DNA from: Acidobacteriota bacterium
GTDB taxonomy: Bacteria > Acidobacteriota > Terriglobia > Bryobacterales > Bryobacteraceae
Direction of reading: 5' to 3'
Length of the DNA stretch: 64,000 bases
Assembly (NCBI GenBank): GCA_018268935.1
Contig: JAFDVS010000059.1
Coordinates: 1-64,000 of the forward strand
Under the pieces are notes generated by a model, which saw nothing but the letters and a program-made list of their open reading frames with translations, was not told where the DNA came from and made no database searches. Position numbers and translations under genes: made by a program. Positions 45,301-52,196 of the stretch are shown here, piece after piece. Each line of letters starts with the position of its first letter. Positions within the stretch are counted from its first letter, which is position 1.

Positions 45301-45511
45301 CGCAGAAGTATTTAAACACCCATCCGAATCCCCCGCCACCAAGCTCGCAAAACTCACAAAAGACAGCGACTTCCACGCCCTCCGCATCACCCACTGCCTC
45401 CGCGACCTCGCCTACGGCGACGAATCCCGTACCCAAGACCTCATCAACATGGTGAACTCACCCGACCCCCGCTACCAAAAATTCTTCCGCGACGCCTACT
45501 GGATCGACTAA
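42374..45511 (+). CDS. NLR-like NACHT NTPase with N-terminal PD-(D/E)xK-like nuclease
   Basis: A 1045-residue protein. Residues 20-150 fit a PD-(D/E)xK nuclease: EFARVVDLL (Glu26), GDFHGLDGF (Asp55/Asp60) and GFQYKF (Gln73, Lys75). The NACHT ATPase follows: Walker A GDPGSGKST at 254-262, Walker B ILYFDGLDE at 340-348, TSRF sensor near 377, and the winged-helix motif FVHLTFQEYLTA at 584-595. The last 440 residues are helical and not recognised, probably the sensor. Bacterial NLR-related proteins of this layout are antiphage defence proteins that oligomerise on sensing infection and then activate the nuclease. The neighbours (decayed fragments, mqsRA) suggest an accessory locus. The target and activity are inferred. 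Confidence 0.85.
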   Translation: MSVAKRLQETKSLWDILPKGTEGGKEFARVVDLLRFHEARRAGRSITLYSDAAGDFHGLDGFEDSPAGHVGFQYKFIPSPFTPSHRAEIEKSLAATQKAQKKLKLKKWILVTPQDATQSATRKDGGDVTWLEGLKQKLKLPFAVEHWGHRSLQSLFLQVESICLYYYPELLDHQGKRRSSIADLRSRYNDAIQELYREIQFVGVPVREHKTAQGIPMENIYIPLEITPEGIKDETARRNPLDFLAPGMRTVVLGDPGSGKSTLVKFLALAGQSKALQARFSLHPEPRLPIVVILRRYAEELRKNSNLSLTDYIVATMRAQLEVPAERDFLEYYLESGRAILYFDGLDELPESGMRTDVRDRIANLSKVYPHNTFFITSRFVGYVNPYRFRNEGWSHYQVAPLRLPEMERFVHDWYQARIANRAERQRNIDDLVSILRNPNHTAIRDLAENPLLLTIIALVHRIEADLPDERVLLYRKCTETLLSTWHNYKSADTDGKKRGKVERRNLYRMEAIANWMQCRGSGANRERAVAPYDELTRFLTQYIEQNEPEDPDHEPDQIAEYFLTFVKERAGLLIEAGDRLYSFVHLTFQEYLTAEHIKRLSGKAGVDAVWEAIRPHCCDPRWHEVIRLLIAGYDNPDAEARLVEELLNHDDQPGARRAPLLGGLLLDGVEAAEKRQTQIVDVLIRGCCNAEDRAIFRSVWEPLGEWTIRNDANRALVETSLDQTRKPLRTLMLSLIGPVPLADAIELVPIWKLRRLDWLGVDSHGGSFARAVLDSLLQTDTEDGVAGALAYQTFIIANDHDRWIDFHSNALLVAVESKRPLIGGPNAVRVLSRASIDLDNGASVRAMNWVWTRARYRVLARDRSRACFRPRYRSLTLDWDQEGGLGGPVWEQFQLKPERFSHLLDILVDVLELKPESLWSEFLRVCILPTIPQRIRAYDQSLWDRTTHNIESGKASEVDLWWAAHHLLTDSAFWIAEVFKHPSESPATKLAKLTKDSDFHALRITHCLRDLAYGDESRTQDLINMVNSPDPRYQKFFRDAYWID

Positions 45512-45538
45512 CGCCGCAACCACGACCCAGCCATCCCC

Positions 45539-45964
45539 TCAACGCACAGCCCGAACCTCGCTCAGCAGATTCGGGTGGCGATCCAGAACCATAAGCAGCT
45601 TCACCAAAGCCAGCGGCGGCTTCGTCTTCCCATTCTCATACCGGGAAAAAGCATTCGGCCCCCCACCGAAGATCTCCCCAGCCTGCCGCTGGTCGAGCGC
45701 GAGTTTCCTCCTCACCCGCGCGATGAACTCCGGATCGAAGAGCGATGCGTTCACCCGTTTGTGGAATGCCAGCATGGCCGCACTCACGCGCGAGGATTCA
45801 CCGGCAGCCAGGATACCTTCCCCGCACGCGGGGCAGTAATCCCCTCTCACGCCCCGAATCCTGGTCGTTTCGCCTTTGTAGGTATAGACGATGTCCCGCC
45901 TGTCGCCCACTAGTTTCGCCTTCCCGCAGGATGGACACCTCATCGCTCTTGCTCCCTTCTTCAT
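45539..45964 (-). CDS. mqsA: MqsA-type antitoxin
   Basis: A 141-residue protein. The N-terminal zinc-binding half has two CxxC pairs (RCPSCGKAKLV and DYCPACGEGI), and the C-terminal half is an Xre-like HTH (LDQRQAGEIFGGGPNAFSRY, ENGKTKPPLALVKLL), the combination that defines MqsA/YgiT antitoxins. It binds MqsR through the zinc domain and represses the operon through the HTH. The ATG at 45964 overlaps the mqsR stop by 4 nt (ATGA), so the two are coupled. The order toxin first, antitoxin second is normal for mqsRA and unlike most pairs. Confidence 0.92.
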   Translation of the reverse strand: MKKGARAMRCPSCGKAKLVGDRRDIVYTYKGETTRIRGVRGDYCPACGEGILAAGESSRVSAAMLAFHKRVNASLFDPEFIARVRRKLALDQRQAGEIFGGGPNAFSRYENGKTKPPLALVKLLMVLDRHPNLLSEVRAVR

Positions 45965-46263
45965 AACGCCTTGAACGATACAATCAGCACATCGTCGATG
46001 ACAGTGAGCTTGATATAGACTTCCCCGGCTGCCGTCTTCGGACGATAAACATCCTGCCAAATACGATGATCGGCATGCGTCGTCATGCTCTTGTAGAAGT
46101 CCCTCGGCGTCAGCGCTACCACCACATCCACAATCTCCTCGAAGCTGAAACCAAGCGCCGCGCCGCCGGCAAGTGCCGAAACAGTTGCGCGGACCTTGCC
46201 CGCCGCAACCAGAGCCTTGACGACTCCCAGCGCACAATGCGGACTCCGCTTCTCCACTAGCAT
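45961..46263 (-). CDS. mqsR: MqsR-type mRNA interferase toxin
   Basis: A 100-residue protein matching MqsR over its whole length: EKRSPHCALGVVKALVAAGK, then DFYKSMTTHADHRIWQDVY, and a closing KLTVIDDVLIVSFKAL. MqsR is a RelE-fold ribonuclease that cleaves mRNA, in E. coli mainly at GCU. The ATG at 46263 is used; an in-frame TTG lies one codon upstream. The gene appears intact and forms a coupled operon with mqsA. Confidence 0.93.
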   Translation of the reverse strand: MLVEKRSPHCALGVVKALVAAGKVRATVSALAGGAALGFSFEEIVDVVVALTPRDFYKSMTTHADHRIWQDVYRPKTAAGEVYIKLTVIDDVLIVSFKAL

Positions 46264-46269
46264 CAAATT

Positions 46270-46282
46270 AACCTAGTTGGTT
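46270..46282. promoter_or_regulatory. Candidate MqsA operator
   Basis: AACCTAGTTGGTT lies 7 bp upstream of the mqsR start. Its inverted AACC/GGTT arms and total length of 13 match the form of the known E. coli MqsA site (AACCT, 2-4 nt, AGGTT). Binding here would cover the leader of mqsR and give autorepression. The match was found by eye. Confidence 0.55.
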
Positions 46283-46370
46283 ATCCACCGCAAGTCCCTC
46301 CAACCGCAGCCCGACCCAAAGGTGACAGGTGGGCGCATCCCTCCTTCATCGCTGGACATCGGTGGATAAC
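46280..46370. repeat. Inverted repeat GTTATCCACCG / CGGTGGATAAC
   Basis: An exact 11-bp inverted pair at 46280-46290 and 46360-46370, 69 bp apart, in the 211-bp gap between divergent mqsR and the U32 gene. The arms resemble DnaA boxes (TTATCCACA) with one mismatch. It may be a regulatory site or the ends of a small element. The remaining gap (46371-46474) carries a short tctgtggc repeat and nothing else I can assign. Confidence 0.5.
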
Positions 46371-46474
46371 AGTGGGCATCTGTGGCTAACAACGCAAACC
46401 CCGTACCCGAAACACACACTCCACATAGCAGCACCAACTCCCCTACCCCACCCACTCAGCTACCCTAAAATCAA

Positions 46475-48946
46475 GTGCCCACCCGTCCCGAAATCATGAG
46501 TCCCGCCGGCCACTGGCCCCAGCTCCACGCCGCCATCGAAGCAGGCGCCGACGCCGTCTACTTCGGCCTCACCCACTTCACCGCCCGCGCCAAAGTCGGC
46601 TTCACCCTCCCCGAACTCCCATCCGCCCTCACCACCCTCCACCGCCGCGGCGTCAAAGGCTACGTCACCGTCAACACCCTCATCTTCGACACCGAACTCA
46701 CCCAAGCCGCCCAAACCATCGCTGCCATCGCCGAAGCAGGAGCCGACGCCATCATCGTCCAGGACCTCGCCATCGCCCAACTCGCCGCCCGCATCGCCCC
46801 CACCCTCCACGTCCACGGCTCCACCCAAATGAGCATCACCAGTGCCGAAGGCGTCCAACTCGCCCAGCGCTTCAACGTCCGCCGCGTCGTCCTCGCCCGC
46901 GAGCTCTCCCTCAAAGACATCCGAGCCATCCGCCAATCCACCGACTGCGAGCTCGAAATCTTCGTCCACGGCGCGCTCTGCGTCTCCTACTCCGGCCAGT
47001 GCTTCTCCTCCGAAGCCTGGGGCGGACGCAGCGCCAATCGCGGCCAATGCGCTCAAGCCTGCCGCCTCCCCTACGAGCTCATCCTCGACGGCCAACCCAA
47101 ACCCCTCGCCGACGCCCGCTACCTCCTCTCCCCCGGCGATCTCTACGCCATCCACCAAATCCCCGAAATCGTCGACATCGGCATCAGCTCCCTCAAAATC
47201 GAAGGCCGCTACAAAGACGCCGAGTACGTCGCCCTCACCACTCGCGCCTATCGCCAGGCCGTCGACGATGCCATCGCCAATCGCCTCCTCCAACTCACAC
47301 CCGAAAACGAACTCGACATCGAGCAAGTCTATTCAAGAGGACTCGGCCCCCACTTCCTCTCCGGAACCAACCACCAAACCGTCGTCCGAGCCCGTTCCCC
47401 GCGCCACCGCGGCGTCTCCATCGGTTGCGTCACCGCCGTCCTTCGCGACCGCGTTCACATCGAGCCCACCCCCGCCCACCGCATTTCCCCACTCAAACCC
47501 GGCGACGGCGTCGTCTTCGATGCCGCCGGCTGGCGCAGCCCGCAGGAAGCCGAGGAAGGCGGCCCCGTCTTCTCCGTCCACGAACTCCCCGGCGGCGATC
47601 TCGAACTCACCTTCGCCAACCAGGCCATCGACTTCACCCGCATCCGCTCCGGCGACCTCCTCTGGCGCACCGCCAACACCAACACCGCCAAAGCCGCGCG
47701 CCCCTACACCGAAGCCAAATCCCCCATCGCTAAACAACCCATCGACATCACCGTCACCGCTCGCACCGGCGAAAAACTCCAAATCGAATTCCGCCTCAAA
47801 AACCTGCACACCACAGTCACATCACCCGAAAAACTGCAACCAGCCCAAAAACCCGCAGACCCCAACCTCATCCCCACCCAGCTAGCCCGACTCGGCAACA
47901 CACCCTACACCACCGGCCACATCGAAATCATCACCGAAGGCAACCCCTTCCTCCCCACGTCGCTACTCAATCAACTCCGCCGCGACGCCGTCACTCAACT
48001 CGAACACCAACAATCCCAACCCGCCTCACACGCCACCGAAGACCCAACCACAACACTCCAGAAACTCATCCCCACGCCAATTCCCGCCAACACAGCCCAC
48101 CCACAAATCCACCTCCTCATCCGCACGCCCGACCAACTCGACGCCGCCATCGAATTCCGTCCCGCCTCCATCACCCTCGACTACCTCGAACTCTACGGCC
48201 TCCGCCCTTCCGTCGAAAAGATCCAATCCGCCGGCATCGAAGCCCGCGTCGCCAGCCCTCGCGTCCTCAAACCCAGCGAGGAGCGCATTCATCACTTCCT
48301 CCTCAAGCTCGGCTGTCCCATCCTCGTCCGTTCCACCGGCCTTCTCCACTCTCTCCTCCCCTCCAATCCCCCCGAATTAACCGGCGATTTCAGTCTCAAC
48401 GCCGCCAACGCCATTTCCACAAATACATTCCTTTCGCTCGGCCTCGCCCGAATCGCCCCCACCCACGATTTAAACGCGCAACAAATCGCCGCCCTCGCCC
48501 AATCCACCGACCCCACAAAAATCGAAGCCATCGCCTACCACCATTTACCCGTATTTCACACCGAGCACTGCGTATTCTGCCGTTTCTTATCCACCGGAAC
48601 CAGCTTTGAAGACTGTGGCCACCCCTGCGAAAAGCACCGCGTTGCCCTCCGTGACGACTCCGGCCGCGCCCATCCCGTCATGGCCGACGTAGGCTGCCGC
48701 AACACCGTATTCGGAGCCGAAGCCCAAGAGGCAAGCCATCACCTCCCCATCTGGCGCGAATCAGGCATCATCCACTACCGCCTAGAATTCGTCCACGAAT
48801 CCCCGCAACAACTAACCCAAATATCCCAGGCCTTCCGCCAAGCCCTCAATAACAAAACAACCCCCGCCCAACTCCGCAAAACCCTCCGCGCCTCCTCCCC
48901 CCAAGGCATCACGGAAGGCAGTTTATACATCCCAATCCTAAACTAA
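46475..48946 (+). CDS. U32-family protein, RlhA-like (RNA hydroxylation family)
   Basis: An 823-residue protein starting at GTG. The N-terminal U32 barrel (EIMSPAGHWPQLHAAIEAGA, then ELEIFVHGALCVSYSGQC and RGQCAQACRLPYEL) has the conserved cysteines thought to hold an iron-sulfur cluster. A DUF3656-like region follows (HRGVSIGCVTAVLRDRVHIE). E. coli members RlhA and TrhP hydroxylate 23S rRNA C2501 and tRNA uridine-34 using prephenate; the DUF3656 region points to the RlhA side. The extra 170 residues or so at the C-terminus carry a second cysteine cluster (HCVFCRFLSTGTSFEDCGHP). The old name peptidase U32 is probably misleading. Confidence 0.8.
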   Translation: MPTRPEIMSPAGHWPQLHAAIEAGADAVYFGLTHFTARAKVGFTLPELPSALTTLHRRGVKGYVTVNTLIFDTELTQAAQTIAAIAEAGADAIIVQDLAIAQLAARIAPTLHVHGSTQMSITSAEGVQLAQRFNVRRVVLARELSLKDIRAIRQSTDCELEIFVHGALCVSYSGQCFSSEAWGGRSANRGQCAQACRLPYELILDGQPKPLADARYLLSPGDLYAIHQIPEIVDIGISSLKIEGRYKDAEYVALTTRAYRQAVDDAIANRLLQLTPENELDIEQVYSRGLGPHFLSGTNHQTVVRARSPRHRGVSIGCVTAVLRDRVHIEPTPAHRISPLKPGDGVVFDAAGWRSPQEAEEGGPVFSVHELPGGDLELTFANQAIDFTRIRSGDLLWRTANTNTAKAARPYTEAKSPIAKQPIDITVTARTGEKLQIEFRLKNLHTTVTSPEKLQPAQKPADPNLIPTQLARLGNTPYTTGHIEIITEGNPFLPTSLLNQLRRDAVTQLEHQQSQPASHATEDPTTTLQKLIPTPIPANTAHPQIHLLIRTPDQLDAAIEFRPASITLDYLELYGLRPSVEKIQSAGIEARVASPRVLKPSEERIHHFLLKLGCPILVRSTGLLHSLLPSNPPELTGDFSLNAANAISTNTFLSLGLARIAPTHDLNAQQIAALAQSTDPTKIEAIAYHHLPVFHTEHCVFCRFLSTGTSFEDCGHPCEKHRVALRDDSGRAHPVMADVGCRNTVFGAEAQEASHHLPIWRESGIIHYRLEFVHESPQQLTQISQAFRQALNNKTTPAQLRKTLRASSPQGITEGSLYIPILN

Positions 48947-48980
48947 ATCCATCTGCGTTCATCTGTGTTAATCTGTGGCA
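48947..48980. repeat. atctgcgttcatctgtgtta intergenic repeat
   Basis: Directly after the U32 stop, three near-identical 10-mers run in tandem: atctgcgttc, atctgtgtta, atctgtggca. Related single or double units are at 36345-36366 and 46374-46390. This phrase is common between genes in unrelated bacteria; the function is unknown. Confidence 0.55.
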
Positions 48981-49016
48981 AGAATAAAAACACTTCCATT
49001 TTAATGAAATCCGTAA

Positions 49017-49022
49017 TATAAT
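49017..49022 (+). promoter_or_regulatory. Candidate -10 element TATAAT
   Basis: A perfect TATAAT lies 14 bp before the ATG of the HTH/SEC-C gene, in a stretch that is AT-rich compared with the surroundings. The expected -35 position (48994-48999) reads TTCCAT, a weak match. The short leader leaves no room for a clear ribosome-binding site, so translation may be leaderless-like. Confidence 0.35.
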
Positions 49023-49035
49023 CACTTGCAGTGAT

Positions 49036-49590
49036 ATGTCACAGTTCACGCCGGCTCAAGTTACGGTGATTCATGCCCTTGCCATAGGCGCCACCGTATC
49101 CGCGGCTGCTAAGCTCGCCGACGTCTCTCGCACTACCGTCTACGCCTGGCTCACAGATCCCCACTTCCACGAAGCCTACGGCTACGCGCACCAGGAATAC
49201 GCCATGACTATCCGTGACCGCCTTCAGGACATGGCCGCCAAGGCCCTCGCCCGGCTCGAAGCGGTCCTCGATAACCCCAACGCTTCCCCATCGGTCATCC
49301 TCAAAGCCACGCTCGCCATTCTTAACCAGGCCAAAGACTGGACGCTTCCCAGCGCATCTTTTGAGAACTGCTCCAAGGAAATCCTCGCCGCCCAGCGCCG
49401 CATCGCAGCCGAACCCGATCCCCCCGAAGAACCCGCCGCCGCGCAGGCCGCACCACCCCACTTGACAAAACTGAACACAAATTCCGATTCTACGCCCCGC
49501 AACGCCCCCTGCCCCTGCGGCAGCGGCCACAAATTCAAACGCTGCTGCGGACGCAACGCCCCACCCGTCTTAACCACAGAGGCCGCTTGA
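49036..49590 (+). CDS. HTH protein with C-terminal SEC-C zinc motif
   Basis: A 184-residue protein. Residues 5-40 are a helix-turn-helix (ALAIGATVSAAAKLADVSRT, TVYAWLTDPHFHEAY) like those of terminase small subunits and transposase-type proteins. A helical middle follows, and the C-terminus carries a SEC-C motif (APCPCGSGHKFKRCCG), a zinc site found in SecA and many DNA- or ribosome-linked proteins. The SEC-C segment is bracketed by two copies of an 18-bp direct repeat, suggesting it was added or could be lost by recombination. The role is unknown. Confidence 0.7.
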   Translation: MSQFTPAQVTVIHALAIGATVSAAAKLADVSRTTVYAWLTDPHFHEAYGYAHQEYAMTIRDRLQDMAAKALARLEAVLDNPNASPSVILKATLAILNQAKDWTLPSASFENCSKEILAAQRRIAAEPDPPEEPAAAQAAPPHLTKLNTNSDSTPRNAPCPCGSGHKFKRCCGRNAPPVLTTEAA

Positions 49591-49603
49591 CAAAACTGAA
49601 CAC
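49461..49603. repeat. 18-bp direct repeats around the SEC-C coding segment
   Basis: The 18-mer cttgacaaaactgaacac is found at 49461-49478 (read as LTKLNT in the gene) and at 49586-49603, where its TGA is the gene's stop codon. The two copies are 125 bp apart and enclose exactly the SEC-C coding part. Recombination between them would lose the motif; note that 125 is not a multiple of three. Confidence 0.75.
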
Positions 49604-49606
49604 TTT

Positions 49607-50035
49607 TTACGAATTCTGAGGAAACAAAGGCAGCTCTTTCAAATACAACTCGCGGGCAATGTGCTCATGCGCGTCGCGATGCGAATCCCGCAGAAACACA
49701 TTCATCGCATACAGCGTGGAGGAATAACCACTACTAAACTTCGATTTCCAGTCCCCCGGATTCCCTGCCAGCGGAATCGGATGAACCTTGCCGTCCGGCC
49801 GAAGCGCCCCACTCCGCGAGGCAATGTACTTCTGAAACGCCACGATCCACTGCTTCAGCTCCGGAGTAAATCTCCCATCGAGCACAGGCGCTTTCTTCGG
49901 AGCCTCCGGCGTCGGCCCCAGCCGAGCCAGTCCGCTCAACAGCGCCTGCACCAGCTTCACATCGTGCGGCAGATTCGCCTCGCCTTCCCCAACAGTGCGG
50001 TCAATGTTGTAAACCGGCATGATTCGATATGCCAT
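49607..50035 (-). CDS. Small peptidoglycan-binding-like protein
   Basis: A 142-residue protein. The ATG at 50035 has AAGGAG upstream. The segment LVQALLSGLARLG, then APVLDGRFTPELKQWIVAFQ, resembles a peptidoglycan-binding (PG_binding_1) repeat with its DGxFxxxxxxxVxxFQ pattern. No signal peptide is seen, so the export route, if any, is unclear. It lies 64 bp downstream of the PLP decarboxylase on the same strand and could be the last gene of that operon. Confidence 0.55.
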   Translation of the reverse strand: MAYRIMPVYNIDRTVGEGEANLPHDVKLVQALLSGLARLGPTPEAPKKAPVLDGRFTPELKQWIVAFQKYIASRSGALRPDGKVHPIPLAGNPGDWKSKFSSGYSSTLYAMNVFLRDSHRDAHEHIARELYLKELPLFPQNS

Positions 50036-50099
50036 ATGCAAATTGCTCCTTTCGTTCTCGCTTCTATTCACCAACGCGAAAACGAAAGCACCCATTGGA

Positions 50100-52196
50100 T
50101 CAAGCCAGTTGCCGCATTCCTTCCGCCGTGCGCTTCGCCAGCAACTCTAAGAAAGAAGCCAGCAAAGATTGCCGGTGCCCCGTCTCCGCGGCCAATATAT
50201 GAAACGGACTCATCAGTGTCGCCCGCAGCACATACAAGCCCTCGCGCTCGTATTCAGCCGCATCCACCTGCGCGCGTTCCAGCAGGTCCCGCATCACCCG
50301 CGCCGGATAACTCGATGCCCCAAACTCCGTGTGCGACAGGAAGTAAGGCTGCGAGTAACTGTACTGCGCGTCCCCGTGCTCGGCGTCAATCGTGAACCGC
50401 TGATACAACCAGCGATTCAAAGCGTTCATCCGCGCCAAAGGCCAGCGCTCCTTCGGCGCCGCCACGAAACAAAGGATGTTCGAATCGGGCGGCATCGCCG
50501 TCACCGGCAGGAACCGGAACCCGCATTCCTCGCCATTCACCTTCGCCGCCACGTCCCAATGGATCAGCCGTTCATACAACTCGCGGGCCGTCAGCAAGGA
50601 CGCCCGCACAATCTCCCCATGCCCGTTGCGGTCCGGCGGAATCATCCGATGCGACAACCAGCACGCCGCCACCGAAGCCCCAGACTTCGAGCCCTCCAGA
50701 ATATACGGCCCGATCGTCCCCGGCGCATGGTGTCCTTTTGCCGTTACATCGTCATGTGTAGACGACGATATGTAAGGCGGATCCTCGGCGATAAACTGGC
50801 GTACCAGATCGTTCTTGAACGCCGCCACTCCGCACGGATACGGAATGTAGCCCATCTTGTGCGGATCCACAGTCACCGACTCCGCCTGCGGAAACGCCAG
50901 GAAAGACCGGCAGATATCTTCATATCCCCAGCGCAGATGCAGTGTCTTCGAATAGCGCCCCTGCTCAATCCGCAACTCCCGCGACACGAAGTCATGCACC
51001 TCGGCGATCTGCTGCTCCACACTCGCCCCATCCGCAACCGGCAGGAACAACGACCGCAGATACCCGCCCCACGCAGCGTCGATATGAAACCAGAAGCTCT
51101 GTCCCGCCTTCTGCTCCAACGCACCACGCACCTCGGCAATCCGGTGCATCGGATCCACTGCGCCTTCTTCCGTCGTGCCCGCAACCCCAATCACCGCGAG
51201 CGGCATCATGCCGCTCTCCACCCCCACCAACAGCTTCGCCTCCAGATCCCGGCACTCCACCCGGAACATCGCGTCTACATCCACAAGGATGACGTTCTTC
51301 TTCCCGATGCCCAACAGGTCCGCGGCCTTGCTCACACTGTAGTGCCGCGTCCCCGCCACAAACAGCGCCGGTGGAGCCACCCCGTAACACGCCTGCGTCC
51401 CGTGATGCGGAATACTGAACGGGCTCTCTTCCAGCAACTCGCTCACCTTATCCGCCACCTGCTCGCGCTCCAGCCCATAGTGATGCCGCACCGCATCCCC
51501 GAACCGCGAGTACAGATAGATCGCCTGATTCGGCTTGATCCCCAACACCGCCCGCGCATCCAAAGACCCGATCGACTGGCTCTCCCCAGGGCTCTGCGGC
51601 AAACGCAACGCCAACGGTATGCCATGCCGCTTGCACGCATCCCACACTGCCAGCGGAAAGTAGCGCACCGTGCGAGCCACCCACATCGCCTCCAGGTTCG
51701 CCACCGTTCCACCCGACGTGATATGCGCCCAACCAAACTCATCGCGCGACGGTCGATCGCCCACCGGAGGAGGCTGATACCCCAGCATACGCAGGATATC
51801 GGCACCCACCTGCAGCTCCCACTTCACGGTTACCGGGGCCGCCTCCGGAGTCACATTGTTCGGGTTGTACAGCAGCCCCGCGAAGTAGCCCAACACACTC
51901 GGAATGGTCTGGTCCGACAGCATGTGTGCGATGTACCGCGGGCTATAGAAGGGGAAGTGCCGCCGCAGCCCGGCCAGCATCTCCGTCAACTGCTGGAACA
52001 GCTCATCGTTCCATGCCGTCGACTCCCGGCGCAGGCTCTGCGGGATCAGGATCTCATCCGAAGGGAAGTAGTTCCGCCTCCAATGAAAGTAGTCCTGCAG
52101 GATATGCAAGACCAGCTTCTCTTCCCATTCCGCATTCTCCGCTTTAGGGCCTAGAAACCATGCGGCAAGCTTCTTCGTCCCCTCCCGCTCCGTCAC
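50100..52196 (-). CDS. Group II PLP-dependent decarboxylase-like protein
   Basis: A 698-residue protein, longer than typical glutamate or aromatic amino acid decarboxylases (450-550). It shows the fold-type I pattern: HITSGGTVANLEAMWVAR for the phosphate-binding region, FHIDAAWGGY for the aspartate contacting the pyridine nitrogen, and DPHKMGYIPYP with the Schiff-base lysine near residue 445. The substrate cannot be told from sequence. It starts at GTG, and the GTGA overlap with the sulfatase stop shows translational coupling. It has no signal peptide, in contrast to the two exported enzymes upstream in the operon. Confidence 0.85.
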   Translation of the reverse strand: MTEREGTKKLAAWFLGPKAENAEWEEKLVLHILQDYFHWRRNYFPSDEILIPQSLRRESTAWNDELFQQLTEMLAGLRRHFPFYSPRYIAHMLSDQTIPSVLGYFAGLLYNPNNVTPEAAPVTVKWELQVGADILRMLGYQPPPVGDRPSRDEFGWAHITSGGTVANLEAMWVARTVRYFPLAVWDACKRHGIPLALRLPQSPGESQSIGSLDARAVLGIKPNQAIYLYSRFGDAVRHHYGLEREQVADKVSELLEESPFSIPHHGTQACYGVAPPALFVAGTRHYSVSKAADLLGIGKKNVILVDVDAMFRVECRDLEAKLLVGVESGMMPLAVIGVAGTTEEGAVDPMHRIAEVRGALEQKAGQSFWFHIDAAWGGYLRSLFLPVADGASVEQQIAEVHDFVSRELRIEQGRYSKTLHLRWGYEDICRSFLAFPQAESVTVDPHKMGYIPYPCGVAAFKNDLVRQFIAEDPPYISSSTHDDVTAKGHHAPGTIGPYILEGSKSGASVAACWLSHRMIPPDRNGHGEIVRASLLTARELYERLIHWDVAAKVNGEECGFRFLPVTAMPPDSNILCFVAAPKERWPLARMNALNRWLYQRFTIDAEHGDAQYSYSQPYFLSHTEFGASSYPARVMRDLLERAQVDAAEYEREGLYVLRATLMSPFHILAAETGHRQSLLASFLELLAKRTAEGMRQLA

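Noticed and set aside
46280..46370. Replication origin based on DnaA-like boxes
   Set aside because: Only two near-consensus boxes, no AT-rich unwinding region, and no dnaA, dnaN or gidA neighbours.
48947..48980. CRISPR-like array
   Set aside because: Contiguous imperfect decamers without spacers and no cas genes in the window.
50169..52154. Long open frame on the + strand opposite the PLP decarboxylase
   Set aside because: It is arginine/proline/histidine-rich with no domain pattern, and it is the antisense of a gene with clear catalytic motifs; high-G+C antisense openness explains it.
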